Source of the DNA: an uncultured Flavobacteriales bacterium
GTDB lineage: Bacteria; Bacteroidota; Bacteroidia; Flavobacteriales_D; Parvicellaceae
Reading direction: 5' to 3'
DNA: 62,438 nucleotides
Assembly (NCBI GenBank): GCA_913030835.1
Contig: CAJWDP010000016.1
Coordinates: forward strand, 1 to 62,438
The number at the start of each line of letters is the position of its first letter. Position 1 is the first letter of the stretch. Below the pieces are notes generated by a model. It was not told the origin of the DNA, searched no databases, and saw only the letters and a list, made by a program, of their open reading frames with translations. The position numbers and the translations under genes are program-made. Shown here piece after piece: positions 55,038-62,438 of this stretch.

Positions 55038-57290
55038 ATGAGAAATAGTTTAATTGTGTTATTGCTCATCCCATTCGGTTTATGGGCGCAGCATACAGCT
55101 GATCATGGTGTCGTAAAAGGAATCGTTGTTGAAGATTTTGGTGATAGCCTGAGTCCGATTCCTGGTGCTCAATTGCGGTGGTTGGGCTCTGACCTGAGAA
55201 CGGTGACTGATAATGAAGGGAAATTTGAAATTGATCACGATCCAGAATACCATGATCTTGTTATTGAAGCATTTGGATTCAAAACCGATACAATAGAATA
55301 TGATCAAGAAGAATTCCTTTCCATCGTTATTCGCGACGGGAATTTGATCGAAGGGGTTGTTGTTGAGTTTGATGCTGATAAGTTGAGGCTTAGCTTAATC
55401 GACCCTCTAAATGCTCATTTGATCGATCAGGGTGAGCTCAGGAAAGCCGCGTGTTGCAGTCTTGCCGAAAGCTTCGAAACAGACCCCTCTGTAGATGCCT
55501 CGTTTACAGATGCGGTTACAGGAACGAGACAAATTCAAATGATGGGACTTTCAGGTAAATACGTACAGCTCATGCAGGATAACATCCCAATGACAAGAGG
55601 ATTGGCGACAGTGTATGGTTTGGAATATACGCCGGGGGCATGGATCAATTCGATTCAGGTGAGTAAGGGTGCTGGTTCTGTTGTAAATGGATATGAATCA
55701 TTGATCGGACAAATCAATGTAGATTGGAAAAAGCCGGGAAATGCAGAACAGCTTCATGTAAACCTATATGGGAATCAGGCAGGTAGAGCTGAACTTAATC
55801 TTATTGTGGATCAACCTGTAGGTTCCAGATGGGAATCAACATTGTTGGCACATGCAAAGCAAAATCAGGTTCGATGGGATAATAATGAGGATGGGTTCTT
55901 GGATAATCCGTTGGCTTCCAATTTTAATGTCCACAATCAGTGGAATTTCGTAGGTGATAATCTGCATGTTGAGCTTGCAGCAGGTGCTTTGTCGTACAAT
56001 ACTGTTGCCGGTCAGATGGAATATGAAAAAGGAGACAATGTGGTGGGAAGCATATATGGAGTCGAGCTGGAAACCAGAAGAGCACAGGGGTTTGCCAAGA
56101 TCGGGTATTTGTTTCCGGATGAAGATTACAAGAGTGTTGCTATCCAGCTTTCAGGGTCGTACCAAAGATTGAATAATGTTTTTGATCGAACCAATTACTT
56201 CGGTGAGCAACTTTCCGGAATCGCCAATTTGATCTATCAGGATGAGATCGGCGACAATGAAAATCAATCGTTTAAAACGGGAATTAGCTTCCTATTTGAC
56301 GAATACCAGGAAATTCACAAATACGATCGATACGAGCGTTTGGAGCTAGTTCCAGGAGCATATCTTGAATACAATTTGGTGCCAAACGATGATTTTGCTC
56401 TAGTTGCTGGTATTCGAGGAGACTATCACAATTTGTATGGTTTCTTTTATTCTCCAAGGTTGCATTTGAGGTATAAACTAAGTGAGCTCGCTGCAGTGAA
56501 ATTATCTGCAGGAAAGGGTCAACGAACTCCCAACATTTTTGCAGAGAATATAGGGTATTTTGTAAGCTCGAGGCAATGGGTGATCCAAGGAGATTTAAAT
56601 GACAACGGTTATGGTCTTGATCCCGAACGCGCCTGGAATTTTGGGCTGAATTTAACCAAGAAATTCCTGGTTGGCATTGCCGAACGAGAGGGAAGCTGGA
56701 CTGTAGATCTGTACCATACACGTTTCGAAAATCAAATCGTAATCGATCTGGAAGATGCAACCATGGTGCGATTCTACAATTTAAATGGCCAGTCTTTTTC
56801 CAATAGTATTCAAACGGAGCTGAATTATGAGCTAATGAAAAGAACTTCCATAAGATTGGCTTATCGATACCTAGATGTGAGAACGGATTACATTTCAGGA
56901 TTACTGGAAAAACCATTTGTTCCAAAACACAGAGGATTTGTGAACCTTGAGTATCAAACCAAGGAGTCGGAAAAAGGAGGAAGCTGGAAATTTGATGTCA
57001 CAACTCAATGGATTGGGCCTCAGAGAATTCCCAATACAATGGAAAAAGCACCGGAATACCGATTGCCTGATTACGCAGATCCATTCTGGGTGGTAAATGG
57101 ACAAATCACGAAAGTGTTCAATTCACAATGGGAAATTTATTTAGGTGGAGAAAATTTGTTGAATTACAGGCAGTCGAATCCCATTTTATCTGCTGAAAAT
57201 CCGTTTTCTTCAGAATTTGATGCCTCAATGGTGTGGGCACCGATCTTTGGTCGCATGATCTACGGCGGACTTCGATTTACGATTCAGTAG
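55038..57290 (+). CDS. TonB-dependent receptor (metal-locus type)
   Basis: A 750-residue outer-membrane receptor with a signal peptide (about 1-17), a carboxypeptidase-like regulatory domain (about 24-105, VVKGIVVEDFGDSLSPIPGA), a plug domain and a 22-strand-type barrel ending GGLRFTIQ. The plug begins KAACCSLAESFETDPSVDAS with Cys139-Cys140, a form seen in receptors next to HMA proteins, and includes GLSGKYVQLMQDNIP. The substrate is probably a metal complex, inferred from the two genes upstream. Confidence 0.93.
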   Translation: MRNSLIVLLLIPFGLWAQHTADHGVVKGIVVEDFGDSLSPIPGAQLRWLGSDLRTVTDNEGKFEIDHDPEYHDLVIEAFGFKTDTIEYDQEEFLSIVIRDGNLIEGVVVEFDADKLRLSLIDPLNAHLIDQGELRKAACCSLAESFETDPSVDASFTDAVTGTRQIQMMGLSGKYVQLMQDNIPMTRGLATVYGLEYTPGAWINSIQVSKGAGSVVNGYESLIGQINVDWKKPGNAEQLHVNLYGNQAGRAELNLIVDQPVGSRWESTLLAHAKQNQVRWDNNEDGFLDNPLASNFNVHNQWNFVGDNLHVELAAGALSYNTVAGQMEYEKGDNVVGSIYGVELETRRAQGFAKIGYLFPDEDYKSVAIQLSGSYQRLNNVFDRTNYFGEQLSGIANLIYQDEIGDNENQSFKTGISFLFDEYQEIHKYDRYERLELVPGAYLEYNLVPNDDFALVAGIRGDYHNLYGFFYSPRLHLRYKLSELAAVKLSAGKGQRTPNIFAENIGYFVSSRQWVIQGDLNDNGYGLDPERAWNFGLNLTKKFLVGIAEREGSWTVDLYHTRFENQIVIDLEDATMVRFYNLNGQSFSNSIQTELNYELMKRTSIRLAYRYLDVRTDYISGLLEKPFVPKHRGFVNLEYQTKESEKGGSWKFDVTTQWIGPQRIPNTMEKAPEYRLPDYADPFWVVNGQITKVFNSQWEIYLGGENLLNYRQSNPILSAENPFSSEFDASMVWAPIFGRMIYGGLRFTIQ

Positions 57291-57310
57291 GATTCCGGGT
57301 TCTACATAAA

Positions 57311-57335
57311 AAAAGGGCGCTAGCTGCGCCCTTTT
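57311..57335. terminator. Bidirectional intrinsic terminator
   Basis: AAAAGGGCGC (57311-57320) pairs with GCGCCCTTTT (57326-57335) around a five-base loop TAGCT. There are A-runs before and T-runs after, so the hairpin can end transcription from both the TonB receptor gene (+) and the PA-domain gene (-). Confidence 0.92.
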
Positions 57336-57353
57336 ATCGCGTTAAATTCTATG

Positions 57354-59141
57354 TCATTTGGCGATGGTCACTTTCACATGTGAACTTCTGCCATTTTCTT
57401 CCGTCAGAACAAATATGTACTGGCCGTTTGCAAGATCATTTACATCCAGCGTAATTGTGGCCGAACCATTGTTATTGATCGCTCTCTTTTTCACCAAATT
57501 TCCGGTAATATCCATGATACTGATGCTACTCAAGTTCAGGTTAGTTCCTGACCTTAAAGTAACCAGGTTGCCGGTAGGATTTGGGTATGCAAGAATAGTT
57601 GGTGCTTCAATTTCTTCAATTGAATTTACGCCCGTTACGGTAATTGCCGTGCTCGGCACTACATCCGGGCCGAATCCATTAGCATTCCAACCCAAATCGA
57701 CTTGCACAATACCTAATGGTTGAGCGTAAACTTCTCGATTCAAGGTATAATCTGCATTACCATCATGGGATACGTACAATCCTTCTGTATTTGTGGCTAC
57801 ACAAAACAGATACCTAGTGTTATCTGTCATGGTTAATGGTCCACCAATCAATGAGTTCAACTGTCCGTGTACAAATTCCTGCTGAAGATCCGCAAGATAA
57901 TCGTATTCTCCACTTGCCACTTGATTTAGTAAAAGACTTGTCGGGTTGTAGGCCGCATCGTTGACATCTGTAAATACATCACTCCATTCATAGGCAAACA
58001 ATTGTACATAGGTTCCGGTAAGTGAATCACCCATGCCCCCGGAAGCGGCGAAATACATCCCGGTTGCCTGAATTCTGCTTGCAAGAGAATCTCTGAAATG
58101 CATACAAGTAGTGAAATCAACATTTGTTCCCGTATTAACCCCTCTGTAAAAAACACCGGGTTGCGGAACCATGTTGGAATCCAATTGCCCCAATGAAAGA
58201 AGATGGTCAGAAATCTGGAAATCGGCTTCAATTACATTATCATATGAAAAATCATCAACTGAATCAGATGTAACCGCATAGGTAACATCATAATAGCCAA
58301 TATCGTAAGTTGGTTCTGAAAAGGTAGGAAGCATAAGCAGCGTATCCGACCCGGCAGATAGATCAACCGGTGTGGTAGATTGAGTATATAGAACTGAACC
58401 GCCATATTCTACTGTTGCAGTTACTGTCACGTTCGTTTGGTCGTTCACACCATAATTGGTAACCCGCGCACCCATATCGACCGAGAAATCAGCACTTGAC
58501 ATGGCCAATTGCCTCGGAGTTGATGCATTTTCTGCCCGCATTACGGATTCTCTTCCTGCTCCTATGTCGTTGCCAAATGCACCGATACGATTTCCAATGA
58601 ACATGACGACTGGTCCGTTTTGCATTTCGGCAATCAATCGATTTCCGTCAACACTTGACAAGAACACAGCAGGAATGTGGACATTAACACCTCCGACTCC
58701 ACCAAGCATGCCCACAAGAGCGTTTTCTCGGTTGACAATAATTGCTGCCACTGCACCGGCATCTTGTGCATTCAAAACTTTGGCACCAAACTCACAGGTA
58801 TTTCTGTAAATCACCGCGATTTTTCCGTTCAGGTCATTGATCAATGGATTGCAGCCTTCATGAGTACTGTCAACTCCTTGTGGATTGACCCCTGGAGTGC
58901 CGTCTTCTACCAGCATTAGGGTATCTTGAATAAATGTTCCATTAACATTGAAGTTGATACTGTCTTGTGTTGATCCCCAGGTTCCATCGTCAGTTTCACC
59001 GGGCCATGCACCGCATGCCACCTGAACACCAAAATCATAATTTCCTTGAATACTGGCTGGACTTATACCAGTTACAACGGCTTGTGCAAAGGTGGTGATC
59101 GCCGTAACACAAATTAGACTAGTTAGTAAAAGTTTTTTCAT
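57354..59141 (-). CDS. Secreted PA-domain protein with T9SS sorting domain
   Basis: A 595-residue secreted protein with signal peptide (about 1-20, ending TTFAQ) and a protease-associated domain around 105-190 (LNGKIAVIYRNTCEFGAKVLNAQDAGAVAAIIVN, then HIPAVFLSSVDGNRL). Beta-sandwich regions follow, with a C-terminal T9SS domain from about 515 (ILAYPNPTGNLVTLRS). PA domains usually accompany peptidases, but no protease motif is visible, so it may be a binding or adhesive protein. Single gene, ended by the bidirectional terminator. Confidence 0.88.
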   Translation of the reverse strand: MKKLLLTSLICVTAITTFAQAVVTGISPASIQGNYDFGVQVACGAWPGETDDGTWGSTQDSINFNVNGTFIQDTLMLVEDGTPGVNPQGVDSTHEGCNPLINDLNGKIAVIYRNTCEFGAKVLNAQDAGAVAAIIVNRENALVGMLGGVGGVNVHIPAVFLSSVDGNRLIAEMQNGPVVMFIGNRIGAFGNDIGAGRESVMRAENASTPRQLAMSSADFSVDMGARVTNYGVNDQTNVTVTATVEYGGSVLYTQSTTPVDLSAGSDTLLMLPTFSEPTYDIGYYDVTYAVTSDSVDDFSYDNVIEADFQISDHLLSLGQLDSNMVPQPGVFYRGVNTGTNVDFTTCMHFRDSLASRIQATGMYFAASGGMGDSLTGTYVQLFAYEWSDVFTDVNDAAYNPTSLLLNQVASGEYDYLADLQQEFVHGQLNSLIGGPLTMTDNTRYLFCVATNTEGLYVSHDGNADYTLNREVYAQPLGIVQVDLGWNANGFGPDVVPSTAITVTGVNSIEEIEAPTILAYPNPTGNLVTLRSGTNLNLSSISIMDITGNLVKKRAINNNGSATITLDVNDLANGQYIFVLTEENGRSSHVKVTIAK

Positions 59142-59345
59142 ATCAGATAAGGTTAGTTTGTTCTACAATAGAAAATGAAGATAGCCAATATTTCTTAATG
59201 CCGCTTGAGGTCAAGTCAAGTTTAGCTGGATCCAAACTGTTGAATGTGACTTTCAATCGTTAGCTTTACACTAAGAAATTCGGCTTGTTTTACAGTTGAA
59301 AAAACGAAATGAAGATCCCCAAAATAATAGATCAATTCGGTAACC

Positions 59346-60407
59346 ATGCTAAAGGCTTCTTGTTTTAAACATAGATTGTACTTCAAACGACCAAGCGGAA
59401 CATCAAGAGGTGTGCTCAATTCAAAAGACAGCTGGTTTATACAAATGTGGAATTCCGAAAAGCCTGAATGGATTGGAATAGGGGAGTGCTCATTGATTGA
59501 AGGGCTTAGTCCGGATGCATTGCCGGAATTTGAATTGATCTTACATGAAATTTGCAATTCGATACATGATATTTGTGAGAGTAGCTCTGTAGGTGATCTT
59601 AATTTGCTGCGTTGGCCATCTATTGCATTTGGGTTGGAGCTGGCATTAATGGATCTGGAAAACAAAGGAAATAAACGTTTTGTGGATGAATTCGTTGGCG
59701 GGAAAGAAATCCCGATCAACGGCCTGATCTGGATGGGAGAGAAGTCGTATATGAAACAGCAGATCGATCAGAAACTGGAATCGGGTTTTAATTGTGTCAA
59801 ACTTAAAATTGGGGCGCTTGATTTTGATGAAGAGCTATCTCTTTTGAGCTACATTCGGGAGGAGTATTCTAATGATGAGATTGAAATAAGGGTGGATGCA
59901 AACGGAGCATTTTCAGTTGTGGATGCTTTGGATAAATTAAAACGATTGTCGGATTATGGAATCCACTCGATAGAACAACCCATTCGAGCAGGCCAGTTCG
60001 AAGAAATGGCGGAATTGTGTGCCTTTTCTCCAATTCCCATAGCCCTCGACGAAGAGCTGATAGGTCCGTTTAACGCAGAAATGAAAAGAAACTTGTTGGA
60101 GCGTATTAAACCTCAATACATTATTTTGAAACCCAGCTTACATGGTGGATTCAGTGGAGCGAATGAATGGATTTCAATTGCCGAGGAGTTGAAAGTTAAA
60201 TGGTGGGCTACGAGTGCGCTAGAATCGAATATTGGTCTTAATGCAATAGCTCAGTGGACTTGCACCTATGACAACGATCTGCCTCAGGGTTTGGGAACGG
60301 GACATTTGTTTACGAACAACATAGATTCGCCATTATATGTTTCGAATGGAAAATTGGGTTATTCCAAATCAGGTATATGGGATTTTACATTATTTGAAAC
60401 CAGATAA
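59346..60407 (+). CDS. menC: o-Succinylbenzoate synthase
   Basis: MenC dehydrates SHCHC to o-succinylbenzoate in menaquinone synthesis. The 353-residue enolase-superfamily enzyme shows the catalytic Lys152-x-Lys154 in CVKLKIG, metal ligands Asp184 (IRVDANG), Glu210 (SIEQPI) and Asp235 (IALDEEL), and Lys262 in YIILKPSLHGG. The N-terminal capping domain is intact. It is seven bases upstream of menE, and together they carry out successive steps. Confidence 0.94.
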   Translation: MLKASCFKHRLYFKRPSGTSRGVLNSKDSWFIQMWNSEKPEWIGIGECSLIEGLSPDALPEFELILHEICNSIHDICESSSVGDLNLLRWPSIAFGLELALMDLENKGNKRFVDEFVGGKEIPINGLIWMGEKSYMKQQIDQKLESGFNCVKLKIGALDFDEELSLLSYIREEYSNDEIEIRVDANGAFSVVDALDKLKRLSDYGIHSIEQPIRAGQFEEMAELCAFSPIPIALDEELIGPFNAEMKRNLLERIKPQYIILKPSLHGGFSGANEWISIAEELKVKWWATSALESNIGLNAIAQWTCTYDNDLPQGLGTGHLFTNNIDSPLYVSNGKLGYSKSGIWDFTLFETR

Positions 60408-60414
60408 TCGACGT

Positions 60415-61449
60415 ATGGAAAGCATTATACTGGATCGGATCAGCTATGGAAAAGAGGAGGATTATGGTTCTTTGATTGAAGGAAGTAGCGGAATTTACAA
60501 TGAAATATTCCGATTCTTAGGCGATTGGTTTTCCGATACAGATGAAATTGAGGTGAGTACTTCAGGAAGCACAGGTGTTCCGAAAATAATTGCTCTTAAA
60601 AAGGAAGTGATGCGAAAAAGTGCAGAGGAAACATGCAACTTTTTCAATGTGAAAAGCTCCTTCAGTATCCACCTTTGTTTGCCTGTTCGATTTATCGCCG
60701 GAAAGATGATGCTGGTAAGAGCAATTGTTTCAGGGGCAAATGTTCAGGTAGAGGAACCTGTTTCGTCACCAAATTGCAATTTTAAAGAAGCCGTTCAATT
60801 GTCAGCAATGACTCCGGCTCAGGCTTTATCGATTCTCTCTAACGATCCGGTCAGATTAGAAACGGTGAATAATCTCATTCTAGGTGGAGCACCTGTTGGG
60901 TCTGAGCTAAAACAACTTTTGCAAAATCTAGGGACAAATTGTTATTCCACTTTTGGAATGACCGAAACGGCTACTCACATTGCCCTTATGAAACTCAATG
61001 GGGGGGATAAGTCGGATGTATATAAATCGATTGGAGACGCATATTTTGAATTGGATGAAAGGCAATGTTTAGTGGTCAGCTCGAAAAACCGAGAATTGGA
61101 AAATCTCGCTACCAACGATGTAGTGGAACTTCGTGATAATCAATCTTTCCGTTGGTTAGGCAGGTGGGACAATGTTATTAATACGGGTGCAATAAAATTA
61201 TTTCCTGAGGAGCTGGAAAGGAAGATTCAACCATATATTCAAGGAAATTACTTCTTCACTTCACTCCCAGATGTCGTCTATGGTGAAATTGTAATTCTGG
61301 TCGTTGAAGGTACTAAGCGTCAATTAGAACTGGAACCCCTGAACAAGCTTGAAAAACCAAAGCGAATTTTTTTCGTGGATCAATTTAGTTTCACTGAAAC
61401 GGGTAAGATCGACCGCAAAAATATCTTGAAAGAAATTATGGATGCGTAA
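60415..61449 (+). CDS. menE: o-Succinylbenzoate--CoA ligase
   Basis: MenE activates o-succinylbenzoate as a CoA thioester. The 344-residue protein is a short member of the ANL superfamily with the phosphate loop STSGSTGVPK at 48-57, STFGMTET at 178-185, LGRWDNVINTGAIKLFPEELE, and the catalytic lysine in ETGKIDRK near the C-terminus. ATG 60415 is chosen; an earlier in-frame ATG (60337) would overlap menC by 71 bases and adds non-conserved residues. It overlaps the J-domain gene by eight bases. Confidence 0.93.
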   Translation: MESIILDRISYGKEEDYGSLIEGSSGIYNEIFRFLGDWFSDTDEIEVSTSGSTGVPKIIALKKEVMRKSAEETCNFFNVKSSFSIHLCLPVRFIAGKMMLVRAIVSGANVQVEEPVSSPNCNFKEAVQLSAMTPAQALSILSNDPVRLETVNNLILGGAPVGSELKQLLQNLGTNCYSTFGMTETATHIALMKLNGGDKSDVYKSIGDAYFELDERQCLVVSSKNRELENLATNDVVELRDNQSFRWLGRWDNVINTGAIKLFPEELERKIQPYIQGNYFFTSLPDVVYGEIVILVVEGTKRQLELEPLNKLEKPKRIFFVDQFSFTETGKIDRKNILKEIMDA

Positions 61450-62287
61450 GCAATACCTAAAAATATTGGGTCTTTCAGAAGATGCAACGGATGCTGAAAT
61501 TAAAAAGGCATACAGAAAGAAAGCGTTTCTTTATCACCCGGACCTCAACGATTCACCGGATGCAAAAGAGCAATTTGTTCGCATAGATAAGGCATATCAG
61601 TTTTTGATGAATGAAGATGCGGAACCGGAACTGATTTATACACCTGCTAAAGATGATGATGATCGCATAAAGAACAGCGCCAGGTATCGCCAGATGGCTA
61701 AAGAATTCAAGAAAAAGCAAGCTGAACAATATCGACAAGATATCATCAGAAGGATGAAAATATTCAGAGGGAATTTATTATTTGATGTCGGGCTTTCCAT
61801 TTTTTCTCTTCTGATATTCACGTATGGTTTGCTCGTAATAATTGATCAAACGCTTTCAACCAACCAAGATACATTTCAGGTTTATGGTCATGGGCAAGAT
61901 GCGGATGGATATTACTTTATAATTCTGAACGAGTCAGGAAATTTAACGGTGAGTGCTTCCTGGGAAGTTACTGCCCGAATTGATGCGTATGGCAGGCCCA
62001 ACTCTATAGTGGATATCGATCTGACTCCAATATTTAAACTTCCGAAGCGAATCCAATTCGTCAATGGATGGGAGATTCAGGATAAAAAAGTGCCGTTCAA
62101 TGTATTGTACAATTGGGGATTTCCGATACTAATGTTACTACCCGTTTTTTGGTTATTCTATAGGAAGCCTGCATTTCCTATGATCGTACTGGGAAATTGT
62201 CTTTTATTCGTTTATCCCATTATAATAGGTGTGCACCTGTACCTTATGTTTGCAGACAGAACACGAATTATTTTACAAATGCTTTGA
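61442..62287 (+). CDS. Membrane-anchored J-domain protein
   Basis: A 281-residue protein with an N-terminal J domain (1-60; LKILGLSEDATDAEIKKAYR and the HPD at 32-34). A linker of charged residues and three hydrophobic segments at about 110-130, 220-240 and 245-270 follow. It has no zinc-finger or C-terminal DnaJ domains, so it is a J-only co-chaperone that would recruit DnaK to a membrane site. A stretch at 140-210 between helices is probably extracytoplasmic. It is translationally coupled to menE. Confidence 0.87.
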   Translation: MRKQYLKILGLSEDATDAEIKKAYRKKAFLYHPDLNDSPDAKEQFVRIDKAYQFLMNEDAEPELIYTPAKDDDDRIKNSARYRQMAKEFKKKQAEQYRQDIIRRMKIFRGNLLFDVGLSIFSLLIFTYGLLVIIDQTLSTNQDTFQVYGHGQDADGYYFIILNESGNLTVSASWEVTARIDAYGRPNSIVDIDLTPIFKLPKRIQFVNGWEIQDKKVPFNVLYNWGFPILMLLPVFWLFYRKPAFPMIVLGNCLLFVYPIIIGVHLYLMFADRTRIILQML

Positions 62288-62295
62288 TTTCGATT

Positions 62296-62438
62296 TTAAA
62301 GATCAGCTATGTGTTCTGACTCTGATCGCTTAGCGGATTTTCTTCTTCGCAACGCGACAATTGTTTCCACTACAGGGAAAATCAACAAGACCATCCATAT
62401 AACACCTGTGATTGTAAAATAAGGCATGAAGAAACTAT
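62296..62438 (-). CDS. Small membrane protein, cut by window edge or complete
   Basis: An open frame on the minus strand runs to the window edge and ends at TAA 62296-62298. From the ATG at 62425-62427 it would encode only 43 residues: one hydrophobic helix (ITGVIWMVLLIFPVVETIVA) and a basic tail (LRRRKSAKR). The frame stays open upstream to the edge (S-F-F), so a longer protein is possible. No family recognised. Confidence 0.5.
   Translation of the reverse strand, partial: SFFMPYFTITGVIWMVLLIFPVVETIVALRRRKSAKRSESEHIADL

Noticed and set aside
60337-60414. Longer menE start
   Set aside because: It would lie inside menC and adds residues unlike the family.
1-62438. Search for transposase, integrase, phage, toxin-antitoxin, CRISPR or defence genes
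   Set aside because: No such gene or repeat array was recognised anywhere in the window.

Overview
This 62.4-kb window looks chromosomal and comes from a member of the Bacteroidota, most likely a free-living, possibly marine Flavobacteriales-type bacterium. The evidence is the order tRNA-Thr, tuf, tRNA-Trp, secE, nusG, rplK-rplA-rplJ-rplL, rpoB, rpoC and a DUF3467 gene; three secreted proteins with type IX secretion (T9SS) C-terminal sorting domains; a SusC/RagA-type TonB receptor next to the HYC_CC_PP and HMA metal proteins typical of this phylum; menaquinone genes; a carbamoyl-phosphate synthase large subunit without its allosteric domain; and starts with little or no Shine-Dalgarno sequence. 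No transposase, integrase, phage gene or CRISPR array was seen. No gap between genes exceeds 300 bases.

Layout. 1-13.2 kb is the translation/transcription core operon, ending in a strong hairpin terminator that sits only a few bases before the DUF3467 gene. 13.2-18 kb carries an SRPBCC-fold protein divergent from a JmjC/cupin_8 protein whose metal motif is HxA instead of HxD/E, then carB. 18-44.8 kb is a long surface-polysaccharide region. It holds a YfhO-like membrane protein, at least seven glycosyltransferases, a phytanoyl-CoA-dioxygenase-like enzyme, TylF-like and two FkbM-like methyltransferases, two Wzx-type flippases, a sugar epimerase/dehydratase and a WecE/RffA-type sugar aminotransferase. 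It also holds a compact nonulosonate (sialic-acid-like) cassette: SpsF-like cytidylyltransferase, NeuB-like synthase, KdsC-like phosphatase and a GT-B transferase. A housekeeping island (yihY, nadC, rlmH) sits inside it.

44.8-52.6 kb returns to housekeeping genes: rdgB, ddl, a PASTA protein, a large T9SS protein, rluD, a CsgG/TolB-like surface protein and a PaaY-like hexapeptide protein. 52.6-57.3 kb looks copper-related: a secreted amicyanin-like cupredoxin with a T9SS tail, then (after a DUF2461 gene) HYC_CC_PP, an HMA metallochaperone-like protein and a TonB-dependent receptor, closed by a bidirectional terminator. 57.3-62.4 kb has a secreted PA-domain T9SS protein, menC-menE of menaquinone synthesis coupled to a membrane-anchored J-domain protein, and the end of a small membrane protein gene.

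The most interesting items are the nonulosonate cassette with its unassigned transferase; the HxA JmjC-type protein; the head-to-head start codons of wecE and rdgB, three bases apart; the terminator squeezed between rpoC and DUF3467; and the possible copper locus with a T9SS-exported cupredoxin. Functions are inferred from recognised sequence motifs; no database search was run.
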